A stretch of DNA of 64,000 nucleotides. Origin: Terrimonas ginsenosidimutans. Lineage in GTDB: Bacteria > Bacteroidota > Bacteroidia > Chitinophagales > Chitinophagaceae. The stretch spans positions 248,001-312,000 of the forward strand of contig NZ_JAKLTR010000008.1 in assembly GCF_022012415.1 (NCBI RefSeq), written 5' to 3'. Numbering within the stretch: the stretch's first letter is position 1; each line of letters starts with the position of its first letter. Position numbers and translations under genes: made by a program. Under the pieces are notes generated by a model. That model did not search any database. It was not told the origin of the DNA and saw nothing but the letters and a program-made list of their open reading frames with translations. Shown piece after piece: positions 36,934 to 46,869 of the stretch.

Positions 36934-39627
36934 TTATTGAATTACCACTGAAGCATTCGTTCGCTTCCCTTCCGGATCTGTAATGATCATCCGGTAAACA
37001 CCCGTCACCAATTTCCCTGGCAACGTAACCGAATGCTGGAATACTCCACCCGGATAGTTGAACGTTCCGTTATAAACTGCCTGCCCTGTTGAATTGTGCA
37101 GTTGAATTGTATAACGACCCGTTGGCGAGTCATTCACCTGCAGCTTCAGCTTACCGTCTGTTACCGGGTTTGGATATATAAGCAAACCATGATTGCTGAT
37201 CCTGATGAACGCGGTGTTGCTGTAAGATGTTTCACCATTGAGGCGAACTTCCTTTACACGATACAGGAGAGCGCCCGATCCGGGGTTATCATCCTGCCAT
37301 TGGTATTTCAATGTCGGGTTAGGGGATACGGATGCAAGCTTACTGAAGTTGTTTCCATCTGTTGCTCTTTCTACTTCGTAAGCTGTAGCGCCTTCCTGAT
37401 CATAGGTTTCCCAGTTGAGCAACACTGCGCCGTTACTGGTTGATGTAAGTTTCAGACTGTTTGCCCGGATAGGTAATACCACTGCGGTAGACGCGGATGA
37501 ATTCACCGATGCGCATGTTCCGCTTTGAACAACAGCCCTGTATCTTGTTGCCTGTACGGGATTAGTAACTACCAGCTGCGCCTGGGTGCTTCCGATATTC
37601 TGTATCGAGCTGGTAAAATTATCGGTTGATGACTGCCATCTCAATACCTGGCCTGTATGGCTTGCCAGTGTCAGTACGGTCGTATTGGGCGCTGAACCCG
37701 GAATGGTTGTTACACTGCCTGCGGCGCTTGCGGGGTAAACGGTCGCAATAACAGGCGCGCGTTGCGTACAACCTGGTGCTGCCGCATAGTATGTCGTCGT
37801 GCTGGCAAGTGATGGGATCGTATAACTGTTACTGGTAGCTAGTGCTGATCCGCCGCTCTCCGCGGAGTACCAGGAGACCGTTCCGGAAGTAGCGGTCGCA
37901 TTCAGGGTAACAGAGCCAGTCTGGCATCTCTCTGCCGCTGTAGTTGATGAAATTCCAGTTACGGTAATTGCCTGCGAGCCGGAGAGATCTCCAGGGCAAC
38001 CGGAACCGGGTGACACGTTCAGCCGGTAATTGACAGTGCCTGTTTGATTAACTGGCGGCACCAGGATCCCTGTATTTGCACCGGGCACATCCTGGAATGA
38101 TCCTGAAGCATCGCTTTGCCATTGATACACGAGGCCTGAACCACCAGTGATCGTTGAGGTCAGTTGCACGTTATTATTTGAACAGACCGTCGTACCTCCC
38201 GCGATACTAAGACTGGTTACTCTTGTTCCTGCTGCTGCTGTGATGATAAATACACCACTGATGCCCGCATTACCGTTACCCGTTTCAAATACTGAAGCAC
38301 GGTACCGGTTTGCAACTGTCGCATTCGCTATGCGTAAACGAGATGTGGTTGCTCCACTGTAATTACCTCCATCGGTAACAGCCGTCCATGTAGTGCCGCC
38401 ATTGGTCGACTCTTCCCATGAATAGGAAAGTGTCCCACCTGCGGCAGGCGTGCCAATGATCTCAAGGCTTGCGGTTCCACCCGGACAGATACTGCTCACA
38501 GATGTCTCAGGGCTCAATGCAGCATTTGGTGGGAGGTTTACAGAAGCCGCATTATAAGCAATGAATGCATAATCACTATTGCCACTCGGAGTGATCCGGA
38601 GAGCTCTTACACTCCCCGCATTTGATGCATTGATCCCAAAGCTGGAAAGATTAAGGCTGACTACACGGATATCCCTGGTGGTATTTGTACTGTTTGCAGG
38701 CACTCCATATGGCCGGCCGGCATTATATGGAATGCCGGTAGCCAGTGAAAACAGATCGAGCACATACGTCCCCAAACGCGGAAGAAGTGTCATATCCTGC
38801 GTAAAGGAAGTTCCGACAGGATTTCCTGCCTGATCCAGGAAAGTAAATTCATCGTTCGAACTGGATGGAGACGCGATCTGGGTCAGGATCAGATCCGGTT
38901 CTGCGTCGGTCGCTCTTGTCGGATCAATATTATAAATCTGAAATGTCATCACTGCAGTGGATGGCAGATTGGTAACACCAGTACCAAGATCCAAACCATT
39001 CGCTCCGTCGATCAACGATTCTTTGATAGTAAACTTCGTGGCACCGGCAACATAAGCCGTAGCGGCAGAACCATCCACCCGTGAAGCAAGAGCCAGATAC
39101 GTAGACCCCGATCCCGTTGCTGTTCCTGAAATTGAGGCAACAGGCAATGCTTTAAAAACAGATGAAGTGAATGAGATACCGTTATTCGTGAGGACACTAT
39201 TGTTAACACCCGTTGAGTAAGTCACTCCATTGTGTGTAAATGCAAGCAGGTTATGACTGTTATCGGGCTGGGTACCGATCGGACTCGCGGCCGTCGTTCT
39301 CCAGTATCCACCGAAATCGGTGATGATCGACGAAGTGGGAACATAGATAAACCCTGAACGGTTTACAGTCCCACCAGGATTAGTAACACTCACATCCCCC
39401 GAAACTGTCACAGGTGTGGTAGCCAGAATTTCACCTGAGCTGATAGTAAAGGATGCATTTACGCCTCCTATGCGAACGGAAGAAGCAGTGCCAAGGCCCG
39501 TACCGGTAATCCGGATCACCATTCCGGGAGCTGCAGATTTTGGGGTAAAATCGGTAATTGTCGGTTGTGCAAAGCTAATATTTGCTCCGGTAAGGAACAA
39601 AATAAGCAGGGTTAGTTGGAATTTCAT
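36934..39627 (-). CDS. IPT/TIG and Ig-like repeat protein with T9SS C-terminal sorting domain
   Basis: A large secreted protein (897 aa). It has a signal peptide (FQLTLLILFLTGANISFA) and an IPT/TIG domain (about 22-95: ITDFTPKSAAPGMVIRITG). A beta-rich central part of unknown fold spans about 95-375. Several Ig-like or PKD-like units follow (CPGGTASLEIIG, VYQWQSDASGSFQDVPGA, RYRAVVQSGTCASV), then a fibronectin-like unit and a C-terminal type A sorting domain (about 815-897: LLIYPNPVTDGKLKLQVND, GVYRMIITDPEGKR). The sorting domain directs type IX secretion and surface anchoring or release. It has no catalytic motif that I recognise; it may be an adhesin or cell-surface structural protein. It is a single-gene unit, convergent with the esterase operon. 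Confidence 0.88.
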   Translation of the reverse strand: MKFQLTLLILFLTGANISFAQPTITDFTPKSAAPGMVIRITGTGLGTASSVRIGGVNASFTISSGEILATTPVTVSGDVSVTNPGGTVNRSGFIYVPTSSIITDFGGYWRTTAASPIGTQPDNSHNLLAFTHNGVTYSTGVNNSVLTNNGISFTSSVFKALPVASISGTATGSGSTYLALASRVDGSAATAYVAGATKFTIKESLIDGANGLDLGTGVTNLPSTAVMTFQIYNIDPTRATDAEPDLILTQIASPSSSNDEFTFLDQAGNPVGTSFTQDMTLLPRLGTYVLDLFSLATGIPYNAGRPYGVPANSTNTTRDIRVVSLNLSSFGINASNAGSVRALRITPSGNSDYAFIAYNAASVNLPPNAALSPETSVSSICPGGTASLEIIGTPAAGGTLSYSWEESTNGGTTWTAVTDGGNYSGATTSRLRIANATVANRYRASVFETGNGNAGISGVFIITAAAGTRVTSLSIAGGTTVCSNNNVQLTSTITGGSGLVYQWQSDASGSFQDVPGANTGILVPPVNQTGTVNYRLNVSPGSGCPGDLSGSQAITVTGISSTTAAERCQTGSVTLNATATSGTVSWYSAESGGSALATSNSYTIPSLASTTTYYAAAPGCTQRAPVIATVYPASAAGSVTTIPGSAPNTTVLTLASHTGQVLRWQSSTDNFTSSIQNIGSTQAQLVVTNPVQATRYRAVVQSGTCASVNSSASTAVVLPIRANSLKLTSTSNGAVLLNWETYDQEGATAYEVERATDGNNFSKLASVSPNPTLKYQWQDDNPGSGALLYRVKEVRLNGETSYSNTAFIRISNHGLLIYPNPVTDGKLKLQVNDSPTGRYTIQLHNSTGQAVYNGTFNYPGGVFQHSVTLPGKLVTGVYRMIITDPEGKRTNASVVIQ

Positions 39628-39905
39628 GCAGAAAAAACAGTGTGATAGTTATCAGTTACTCAGAGCCATTCGATACTCTAAAGGGGGCATCAAAAACGCC
39701 GCCAATTATCCCAATACTTAACTATACACTGAAAACTTTGACAATGGTCAATATTTACACAGTCTTGCGGACATCATGACTCACTGCATGAAAAAAATAT
39801 AACATGTAACCATGACAAAATGAAAGACCGATACCCAACTGATGACTGATACCTGAACCGGATATTCAAATGCGTGGTGACATGATGAACGACTGCGCTG
39901 CATCG

Positions 39906-40256
39906 TCAGAATCTGTCGATCCACCATTCATCCCGGGAATGTTGTTCACTTGCAACGCCCTTGTACTGCAAATTTGTCAAAGGCAAAATAAAGCAGTCAA
40001 AGAAATGCCTGTTCTTTAATACAAGCCATCTCCTTCGGTTTCTCCATTGCCTTACGAACAAAGCAAGCATATTTGCTGAGTGATTTGAAGTGGAATGGAT
40101 CCATTCTGATAACATTGAATCAATACTAACCTTACCACATGGCGGGAAATTGTGTATGAATTCAAAGGAGCGACCATTATCAATCACCACCATTGCGTGT
40201 ACATAAGAATGTAAAAATGATTGGTCGCGTTGCAGTTCAACATAAGTGTACGTCAT
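39906..40256 (-). CDS. Hypothetical small protein (doubtful)
   Basis: A 116-aa ORF starting with ATG in the large gap behind the HTCS gene. It has no signal peptide, no membrane segment and no domain that I recognise. The middle is Arg/Trp rich (FVRQWRNRRRWLVLKNRHFF), and the ending EWWIDRF is unusual. The reading frame is not opposite a known gene, so it is not a shadow of one, but neither codon pattern nor context proves expression. It could be a decayed gene remnant. Confidence 0.35.
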   Translation of the reverse strand: MTYTYVELQRDQSFLHSYVHAMVVIDNGRSFEFIHNFPPCGKVSIDSMLSEWIHSTSNHSANMLALFVRQWRNRRRWLVLKNRHFFDCFILPLTNLQYKGVASEQHSRDEWWIDRF

Positions 40257-40469
40257 AACCCTGTTATACGTTTAGTAAAACAATCAATTCATGAAACACT
40301 TATTCAAAAAATGAACCAGCTGCTTTAGGCTGCTTTTTTTTGTAATACGGTCGAATAATTGTGGTGATCTTTACTATGAGGAAGAACCAGCGGGGAAATG
40401 CTTACTCAGTAACTGGAAAACCCTTCACCGCGGCTTGCCAATCCCGTTGGGTTTGCGCCGCCCCCGGGT

Positions 40470-40580
40470 GATTTCGCAGATTTAACATCTACATTAATGG
40501 ATATCACATATTGAGCTGGAATATTCATCCGGGCTGGCAGCGCTGATCCGGCGGATCTACCCGCCCGATCTGCGGGAACC
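40470..40580 (-). repeat. Dispersed intergenic element, copy 2 (inverted)
   Basis: Read on the minus strand it begins with GGTTCCCGCAGATC (40567-40580) and ends with AAATCTGCGAAATC (40470-40483), the same boundary motifs as the element at 28308-28452. The interior differs in length and sequence. It lies 24 bp beyond the HTCS stop, and so may act in the 3' end of that transcript. Confidence 0.5.
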
Positions 40581-40603
40581 TCTATAACATGCACGCAACA
40601 GCA

Positions 40604-43600
40604 TCAGCCCTCCACATCATTTACCCGCTGGATAAAATCCTTTGGTAGTTTTCCAAACTGTTCAAAAAAACATTTCGAAAAATAGGACGGCGTGTTAAAT
40701 CCTGCCATATAGCAAACTTCATTCACTTTGTACTTTCCCGTGGATAAAAGTTGCGCACTATAGTTAAGCCGGATCAGCTTGATGTAATCATTCGGAGTGA
40801 TCCCTGTCACCTGCTTGATCTTCTTGTGAAAATTAGAACGGCTCATGGCAAACTGCTCCGACAAACTATCGATAGTAAAATTAATATCATCAACATGCTC
40901 AAGGATCGTCCCGTTCAACTTTTCAACAAATGCTGCATTTACATTCTCCCTGGGCTGCTGTTTAAAATATTGCAACGGCGATTGCTGAAGACTACTTCTT
41001 ACCCGGTTACGGTTCTCAATAATGCTGTTGATCTGGGCCAGCAATTGTTCCATTGAAAACGGTTTGTCAATATACACATCGGCTCCCTTCCGCAATCCCT
41101 GCACTTTGGTCGGCGTATCCGTTTTGGCAGAGAGCAATATCAATGGAATATGAGAGAATGCCGGATTTGATTTAACCGCATTGCAGAATTCAAGACCATT
41201 CATTTCCGGCATCAGGATATCCGAAATGATCAGATCCACTGTCTCTCGTTCTAACAGGTCCATTGCTTCGCGACCGTTCTCAGACTCCAGTACATAGAAT
41301 AACTCTGCCAGTTGAGTGGAGATAAAGCTGCGCAACTCAGGATTATCTTCTACGATCAGAATATGAGGTTTCGAATCAGATCTTCCGGATGACGGGCTTT
41401 CCTGCGCACGGAATGCTTCTTCCCCCGGATCAGCTACGTTTATAACGTCCGCTTTGGGAATACTAACAATAAAAATGGCCCCACCTTTTCCGGGAGAACT
41501 AACATCAATTTTCCCTCCGTGTTTTCTTGCAAGCAGCTGGGACAATGACAACCCGAGACCAGAACCGGTTTTCACCGGGTTCTCTCCCTGCTCGATCTGG
41601 AAGAACGGATCAAACAACCTTTCGTGGAACTGAGGATCAATCCCCTTTCCATCATCCCGGACAGCGATCTTGAGTTCATCATTGAAAACACCAACATCCA
41701 CCAGGATCTCGTTTCTCGCATGCTTCAATGCATTTGACAGCAGGTTGCTAACGATCTTATAAAGTGCTTCAGCATCCACTGCCCATATAAGATCTGCGCG
41801 TGTCAGATCCAGTCTGATCAATATTTTATGCTGCTTCGCCGTTTCATGATACTGATCGATCACACGCTTGAGAATTTCTATCACATTATGCTGCCGTTTG
41901 CTGAACGGGAACATATCCTCTTCGATCTTCCTGAAATCAAGCAATTGATTTACCAGGCTTAACAACCTGTTTGTATTGCGTTCAATAATACGAAGATTGC
42001 TCTGCGTTTCTGCTCCCCCTTCATTGGCTGATATCACCGTTCCAAGCGGAGCCACGATCAATGACAGGGGCGTACGGATCTCATGGGCAATATTGGTAAA
42101 GAAATTGATCTTGGACTCATAGATCTCCTTTTCCTTCGACACTTTATACAAATACAACTTCTCTTTATTCCTTCTTTCAGACCGTCCATGGTACCATCTC
42201 ACAAAAAAGTAAACAGCCAGAACCGCCGAAACTGCGTACAAGGCGATCATCAGATTGGAAAGCCAGAATGGCCTGGCAACATCCACCACCAGTTCCGTGC
42301 TGAGATCATTCCATAAACCATCACTATTGTATGCCCGGACCTTGAACACATAGTTACCCGCGGGAATGTTCATGTATACCGCCTTACTCTGGTTACCTAC
42401 TGCATTCCACTCTTTATCAAATCCCTCCAGTTTGTACTCGTACCGGTTATGCTCAGGAGAAATATAGCTGAGCGCAATAAAATCGAACGTAAAACTGTTC
42501 TGATCATACTTCAGCGAGATCTTCTTAATATTATTAATACTAACGTCCAGTGGTGATGCCTTTGCTCCGGGAACCATTTCCTTATTGAACAATTGAAATC
42601 CTGTCAATACCAGGGCAGGTTTTGTCAGCTGATCCACCAATTCCCGGGGATTGAACAGCGTGAACCCATTTGCTCCTCCAAACAAAAGACGGTTGTCCGC
42701 AACACGTATCGCACAGTTTGGATTATACCTGATCTTTTGCGCCGCTTCCATATAACCAAAAGTGCGGATAGTTTTTTTCGCCACATCTATCCGTGCAAGT
42801 CCACGGCTTGTACTAACCCAGATATTTCCATCCACATCATTGATAATGGAATAAATGATATTCGAAGGCAAACCTGTTTTTTCCGTAAAACTCAGTTCAA
42901 ACTGGCTCGTGCGAAGATTCAGCATTTTCAAACCATCCCCTTCGGTTCCCACCCATAAATGATTTTGGCTGTCATGGAACAGGCAGTTAACATTATTGGT
43001 CAACAAAGAATCTGTATCCCTGGCTTGCTGTTGAACGCGGCTTAATCCATTCACTGCATCATACCTAAGCAGGCCATGTTTATGAGTGGCCAACCAGATC
43101 GTTCCGTTAAAATCTTCCACAAGATCTTTGACGGACATGCCGTCTGTTTGAGGGATCGGACGTATGATACCTGTAACAGGGTCCAGGGTACTGACACCAT
43201 CTGACAGGCCTAAAAAGATCAACCCTGCGGACGACTTGAATAAGGTCACAACGAACTTGCCGGAAAGCGATGCCGAATCAGTATGCTGCTGCCGGAATCG
43301 CTGAACCTGATTGGTCCGCAGATCCAGGCGCTGGATACCGTTATTGTTCAAACTCACATATAGCTGATCACGGTCGAGCAACAACTTCTGTATATCATGA
43401 TAAGTAACCCCGGAAGATGTTTCGCGAAATGCGCCGGTTGACAGGTCAAATAACGCCATACCGGCATCATGCGTACCTACCCATAGCTGGTTTTTTCCGT
43501 TATCCGCGAAACTGCTGATAATATTTTTTCTCGAACTGTTCTTTTGTATACTGGGATAATAAGCAAACCGGTTTATATAAGGAGAATAATAATTCACTCC

Positions 43601-44569
43601 CCCAAAATAAGTACCGATCCAAAATGCATTCTCCCTGTCTTTCACGATAGAGAAAACAGCTTTATCCGTTAAGTTATCAAATGCGTTATCATTGTTAATG
43701 GAATGAAAGCTCGCCTGATCGCGATCAAACACGAGCAGTCCCTTATCAGACCCCATGATCAGCGACCGGTCATCGTATGCCGTGATCGCTTTAATATTAA
43801 GTACCTGTCCGCGATCGTTATCAGGATAACACGTCGCCTTATCAAACCTTGCATTGTAGCGATAAAGACCGCTTCGCGCGCTTCCTATCCAAAGATTATT
43901 ATCTGCATCGCAATACAGGCTGAAGATGGTCGGGTCAGCTATTCCCGCTTTTTTATCTTTTGCAAATGAAACAAATTTATCCGCGGCAGGATCTAAACGA
44001 ATGAGTCCGGCGCCATCCGAACCCAGCCAGATGATGCCATTATGGTCCTGTACCATGGTCCAGATAAAATTCACCGGGATATCCTGTCCACGTCCCTTTT
44101 GCTGATAATGTTTTTTTACTTTCAGGCTCCTGTCGAGCTGATATAACCCGTGTCCATAACAGGCAAGCCAGATATTCCCATCCGGATCTTCATGAATATA
44201 ACTGATACTGGTATTATCCTCATCAAGCACTATCCGTCTGAAACGTTCACTATTCGCGTCAAAAAGATAAAGACCCTGTTTTGTGCCGATCAGTAATCTT
44301 CCCTGCCCATCTTCTTTTACATGATGAATGAAATTGCTGCCGATAGAGGTGGAGTCGCCCTGTTTTTTACGAAATACCTTGAACGATTTCCCGTCAAACC
44401 GGTTGAGCCCATCAGCCGTTCCGAACCACATGAACCCCTTACGATCCTGCATGACAGACCAGACGCTGTTATGCGACAGTCCATCTTCTATCTGGTAATT
44501 CCGGAAAAAATTGGCCCGGCTTTCCATAAAGAAGAAAAGGGTTAGCAGCAGGAGTCCGCTAATTCTCAT
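40604..44569 (-). CDS. Hybrid two-component system regulator (HTCS) of the PUL
   Basis: A one-protein sensor and transcription factor of 1321 aa. A signal/TM start (LLLLTLFFFMESRA) is followed by two periplasmic beta-propellers of Reg_prop repeats (about 25-680: SVMQDRKGFMWFGTADGLNR, IWLGSDGAGLIRLD) and a Y_Y_Y domain (about 690-765: YEYKLEGFDKEWNAVG). A TM helix lies at about 775-795. Next come HisKA with phospho-His (FFTNIAHEIRTPLSL, about 845), HATPase (NLLSNALKHA, DDGKGIDPQ, GSGLGLSL), a receiver domain with phospho-Asp (DLIISDILMPEMNG, about 1130) and an AraC-type HTH (SRSNFHKKIKQVTGITPNDY; VCYMAGFNTPSYFSKCF). It should bind an oligosaccharide in the periplasm and activate the adjacent PUL. 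It overlaps the GH88 gene by 11 bp. Confidence 0.96.
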   Translation of the reverse strand: MRISGLLLLTLFFFMESRANFFRNYQIEDGLSHNSVWSVMQDRKGFMWFGTADGLNRFDGKSFKVFRKKQGDSTSIGSNFIHHVKEDGQGRLLIGTKQGLYLFDANSERFRRIVLDEDNTSISYIHEDPDGNIWLACYGHGLYQLDRSLKVKKHYQQKGRGQDIPVNFIWTMVQDHNGIIWLGSDGAGLIRLDPAADKFVSFAKDKKAGIADPTIFSLYCDADNNLWIGSARSGLYRYNARFDKATCYPDNDRGQVLNIKAITAYDDRSLIMGSDKGLLVFDRDQASFHSINNDNAFDNLTDKAVFSIVKDRENAFWIGTYFGGVNYYSPYINRFAYYPSIQKNSSRKNIISSFADNGKNQLWVGTHDAGMALFDLSTGAFRETSSGVTYHDIQKLLLDRDQLYVSLNNNGIQRLDLRTNQVQRFRQQHTDSASLSGKFVVTLFKSSAGLIFLGLSDGVSTLDPVTGIIRPIPQTDGMSVKDLVEDFNGTIWLATHKHGLLRYDAVNGLSRVQQQARDTDSLLTNNVNCLFHDSQNHLWVGTEGDGLKMLNLRTSQFELSFTEKTGLPSNIIYSIINDVDGNIWVSTSRGLARIDVAKKTIRTFGYMEAAQKIRYNPNCAIRVADNRLLFGGANGFTLFNPRELVDQLTKPALVLTGFQLFNKEMVPGAKASPLDVSINNIKKISLKYDQNSFTFDFIALSYISPEHNRYEYKLEGFDKEWNAVGNQSKAVYMNIPAGNYVFKVRAYNSDGLWNDLSTELVVDVARPFWLSNLMIALYAVSAVLAVYFFVRWYHGRSERRNKEKLYLYKVSKEKEIYESKINFFTNIAHEIRTPLSLIVAPLGTVISANEGGAETQSNLRIIERNTNRLLSLVNQLLDFRKIEEDMFPFSKRQHNVIEILKRVIDQYHETAKQHKILIRLDLTRADLIWAVDAEALYKIVSNLLSNALKHARNEILVDVGVFNDELKIAVRDDGKGIDPQFHERLFDPFFQIEQGENPVKTGSGLGLSLSQLLARKHGGKIDVSSPGKGGAIFIVSIPKADVINVADPGEEAFRAQESPSSGRSDSKPHILIVEDNPELRSFISTQLAELFYVLESENGREAMDLLERETVDLIISDILMPEMNGLEFCNAVKSNPAFSHIPLILLSAKTDTPTKVQGLRKGADVYIDKPFSMEQLLAQINSIIENRNRVRSSLQQSPLQYFKQQPRENVNAAFVEKLNGTILEHVDDINFTIDSLSEQFAMSRSNFHKKIKQVTGITPNDYIKLIRLNYSAQLLSTGKYKVNEVCYMAGFNTPSYFSKCFFEQFGKLPKDFIQRVNDVEG

Positions 44570-45767
44570 TGGCAGGTTTCTTATATTTTTTATACCGGGT
44601 CAATGCCTCAATATAGTAATAATCCCCATAATTGATTGACGCATCGATCTCGTAGCCGCTGGGCAGGTTACCTGTACAGTGTTTCAGGAATGCCGGTTTA
44701 TCCTTGCCGGCCTGGTAAGCATCCGTTGACAATGACTCAAGCAAAGCGGTTGCTGCTGCCCAGTATTTTTGACGCAGCACAGGCTTATCTTCCAGTGTGG
44801 ATAGTTCCAGCAAAGCAGAAGCCGCGATAGCCGCAGCGGATGCGTCTCTTGGTTCAGCTGGGATTTTCGGCGCATCAAAATCCCAGTAAGGGATCTTATC
44901 TGAAGGCAATCGCAGTAAAAATATATCGCTGATCTTTTCAGCAAAACGAAGAAAGCTGGTATCCTTTGTTTCGCGATAGGACATCGTGAAGCCATAAATG
45001 CCCCATGCCTGCCCCCTAGCCCACATCGTATGATCTCCATATCCCTGGTTGGTCACTCCTTTAATAAAACGTCCGTCTGCTGTGTCATACACCGCCACAT
45101 GATAAGAAGATCCGTCAGCACGGAATTGATATTGCATGGTCTTCTTTGCATGCGCAAGAGCGATATCGTATAGTTTTTTATCACCGCCATTCTTTGATGC
45201 CCAGAACAACATTTCAATATTCATCATATTATCGATGATCGTATTGTGCGGCCATCCCATTTTCTTTACCATTACCGGCCAGGAAAGGATGGTTCCCACT
45301 TTGGGGTTATACAATTTGGCCAGTTTATCTGCTCCACTGATGATGATCTTCTTATAACGTTCATCACCGGTGAGCCGGTACGCATTTCCATAACTGCAGA
45401 AAAGCTGGAAGCCAAGATCATGATCACCACCCGTTTTTGGATCAGAAAGAGACTCGAGACAATCAGTATACCTGACCGCCTGCTGCCTGATCTTTTCATC
45501 CTTTGTGTATTCATAGTCGTACCAGAGAATGCCCGGCCAGAATCCACTCGTCCAGTCATGCTTGTTCACCTTGTGCCAGCTCGTTTGATCCGCATTCATA
45601 CTTCGCGGCATCAGGCAGGTATCACCAAGTTTGGCCAGTGTCCGCTTCACCTGGCGATCCGTATACGATAATTGCTTGTTTACATTAAACGAACGGGCCG
45701 GCCTGATGAACGAAATGGCCATTCCCCCCAGCACACACAGTACCAGGTAACTGAATTTCTTTGTCAT
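44559..45767 (-). CDS. Glycoside hydrolase family 88, unsaturated glucuronyl hydrolase
   Basis: Removes 4,5-unsaturated uronic acid from lyase-made oligosaccharides by a vinyl-ether hydration mechanism. ATG 45767 is preferred since it begins the signal peptide (FSYLVLCVLGGMAISF); the frame extends upstream without leader character. The (alpha/alpha)6 barrel has SWHKVNKHDWTSGFWPGILW, the nucleotide-like catalytic Asp117 in GDHDLGFQ, and Asp179 in NTIIDNMMNIEM. The spacing between the two Asp residues is close to that in characterised UGLs. Its partner is presumably the PL8 lyase encoded across the divergent promoter. It sits between GH5 and HTCS; its end overlaps the HTCS start by 11 bp and its upstream frame overlaps the GH5 end, so all are one transcript. 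Confidence 0.93.
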   Translation of the reverse strand: MTKKFSYLVLCVLGGMAISFIRPARSFNVNKQLSYTDRQVKRTLAKLGDTCLMPRSMNADQTSWHKVNKHDWTSGFWPGILWYDYEYTKDEKIRQQAVRYTDCLESLSDPKTGGDHDLGFQLFCSYGNAYRLTGDERYKKIIISGADKLAKLYNPKVGTILSWPVMVKKMGWPHNTIIDNMMNIEMLFWASKNGGDKKLYDIALAHAKKTMQYQFRADGSSYHVAVYDTADGRFIKGVTNQGYGDHTMWARGQAWGIYGFTMSYRETKDTSFLRFAEKISDIFLLRLPSDKIPYWDFDAPKIPAEPRDASAAAIAASALLELSTLEDKPVLRQKYWAAATALLESLSTDAYQAGKDKPAFLKHCTGNLPSGYEIDASINYGDYYYIEALTRYKKYKKPANEN

Positions 45768-45804
45768 ATGATCATTTATTCTTTTCAATTGGGAAAACAG
45801 AACA

Positions 45805-46848
45805 CTACTCGTATGAATTAGGTAAAGCATACAAATAGCGTTGCAGTATTTTCATTTGCGGAGCATCCGTCTTATAATTTTCTTTGGGCTGGGCCGACAA
45901 TTTATAATTCACCCAGATAGGGCCAGCGGCCCAATAGGCAGCATGCACGCCATTTTGCTGCAGGTAAGAGAGGAAATGATCCATGCAAACAAGCCAGCGC
46001 GGATCATCACCCGGAATACCAAATTCTCCGATAAAACCTTTCAGATTGTTTTTCGCTAACCATTTTATAAAGGGAGATACACGGGCAACCCCGGTGAACG
46101 GGTTAGCCTTCTCCACCTCATAGCTGTTCCTGTAGATCCCGGAAGCATCTGCGTCAAAATACACATGCGCTTCGAAGATCAGTTTATGAGAAGGATCATA
46201 CAGATTCTTCAGGTCATCGCTTTCTTCCACCCAGCGTTCCGCCGAGCTCCAGCTATTACCACCAATATAGATCGGCGTAGCAGTATCCTGTAAACGGATC
46301 TCCTGTATGCAGGCCTGCGCCATTTTTGCCCAGGGAACTGTTGGCAACATATCATGGGGTTCATTCATCAGGCCATAGCCATACAAACCCTTCATACCAT
46401 GAAGCGCTTTCGCCAGCTTCCCCCAAAGGTTAGAGAGATGTTCTATCTTAAGCGGATCCTGACCGATGACCAGGTATTGCGTATCAACACCGCGGCGCCC
46501 ATAGTTATGCAGATCAGGAATCACCAGCATATCACGCTTCCCGGCTTCGCTGATCACATTGATCAGCCTCGCAAGCTCTTCCTTGTTCAAGTCTCCATTC
46601 AATGAAGGTTGCATCCGTTCCCATTTGAATGGAAGACGAACCAGCTTTAACCCTTTTGAGGCAAAATAGTCAAGATCCGCAGCAGAAGGATACACATAAT
46701 TCTTTCCATATACACCCGTTGAAGCTTTTCCAAATTCAGCACCTGCAAGATTCACCCCAAACGGCATACCCGGAGTAGCAGCCATTTGCCCGAAGGCTGC
46801 GCCACCAAAACAAACAAGCGAAATAAAAATTGTATACAGGCTTTTCAT
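45805..46848 (-). CDS. Glycoside hydrolase family 5, endo-beta-glucanase-like
   Basis: A compact secreted GH5 enzyme (347 aa). ATG 46848 opens the signal peptide SLYTIFISLVCFGGAAFGQ. Single (beta/alpha)8 domain: GVNLAGAEFG (about 32), KLVRLPFKWERMQ with conserved Arg (about 70), VIPDLHNYGR (about 110), the acid/base Glu163 in YGLMNEPHD, the HVYFD strand (about 228) and nucleophile Glu275 in GFIGEFG. Architecture resembles bacterial endo-beta-1,4-glucanases. No carbohydrate-binding module is attached. In this PUL it could cut a beta-1,4-glucan backbone after side-chain removal. It is co-directional with GH92 (22 bp gap) and GH88. Confidence 0.88.
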   Translation of the reverse strand: MKSLYTIFISLVCFGGAAFGQMAATPGMPFGVNLAGAEFGKASTGVYGKNYVYPSAADLDYFASKGLKLVRLPFKWERMQPSLNGDLNKEELARLINVISEAGKRDMLVIPDLHNYGRRGVDTQYLVIGQDPLKIEHLSNLWGKLAKALHGMKGLYGYGLMNEPHDMLPTVPWAKMAQACIQEIRLQDTATPIYIGGNSWSSAERWVEESDDLKNLYDPSHKLIFEAHVYFDADASGIYRNSYEVEKANPFTGVARVSPFIKWLAKNNLKGFIGEFGIPGDDPRWLVCMDHFLSYLQQNGVHAAYWAAGPIWVNYKLSAQPKENYKTDAPQMKILQRYLYALPNSYE

Positions 46849-46869
46849 GTTGATCATTTTTAGGCGCAC

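Larger units (their letters stand above)
39628..40603. other. Gene-poor 976-bp intergenic stretch
   Basis: Between the T9SS protein start and the HTCS stop. It holds a 14-bp dyad (TTGACAATGGTCAA, 39738-39751) in the likely promoter region of the T9SS gene. It also holds one doubtful minus-strand ORF (39906-40256), an A/T-flanked segment near 40300-40340 with only a 4-bp stem, and repeat copy 2 (40470-40580). No RNA gene is recognised. Confidence 0.6.

Noticed and set aside
40308-40340. Possible terminator with A- and T-tracts near 40320
   Set aside because: The repeat is mostly direct (GCTGCTTT twice) and gives only a 4-bp stem.
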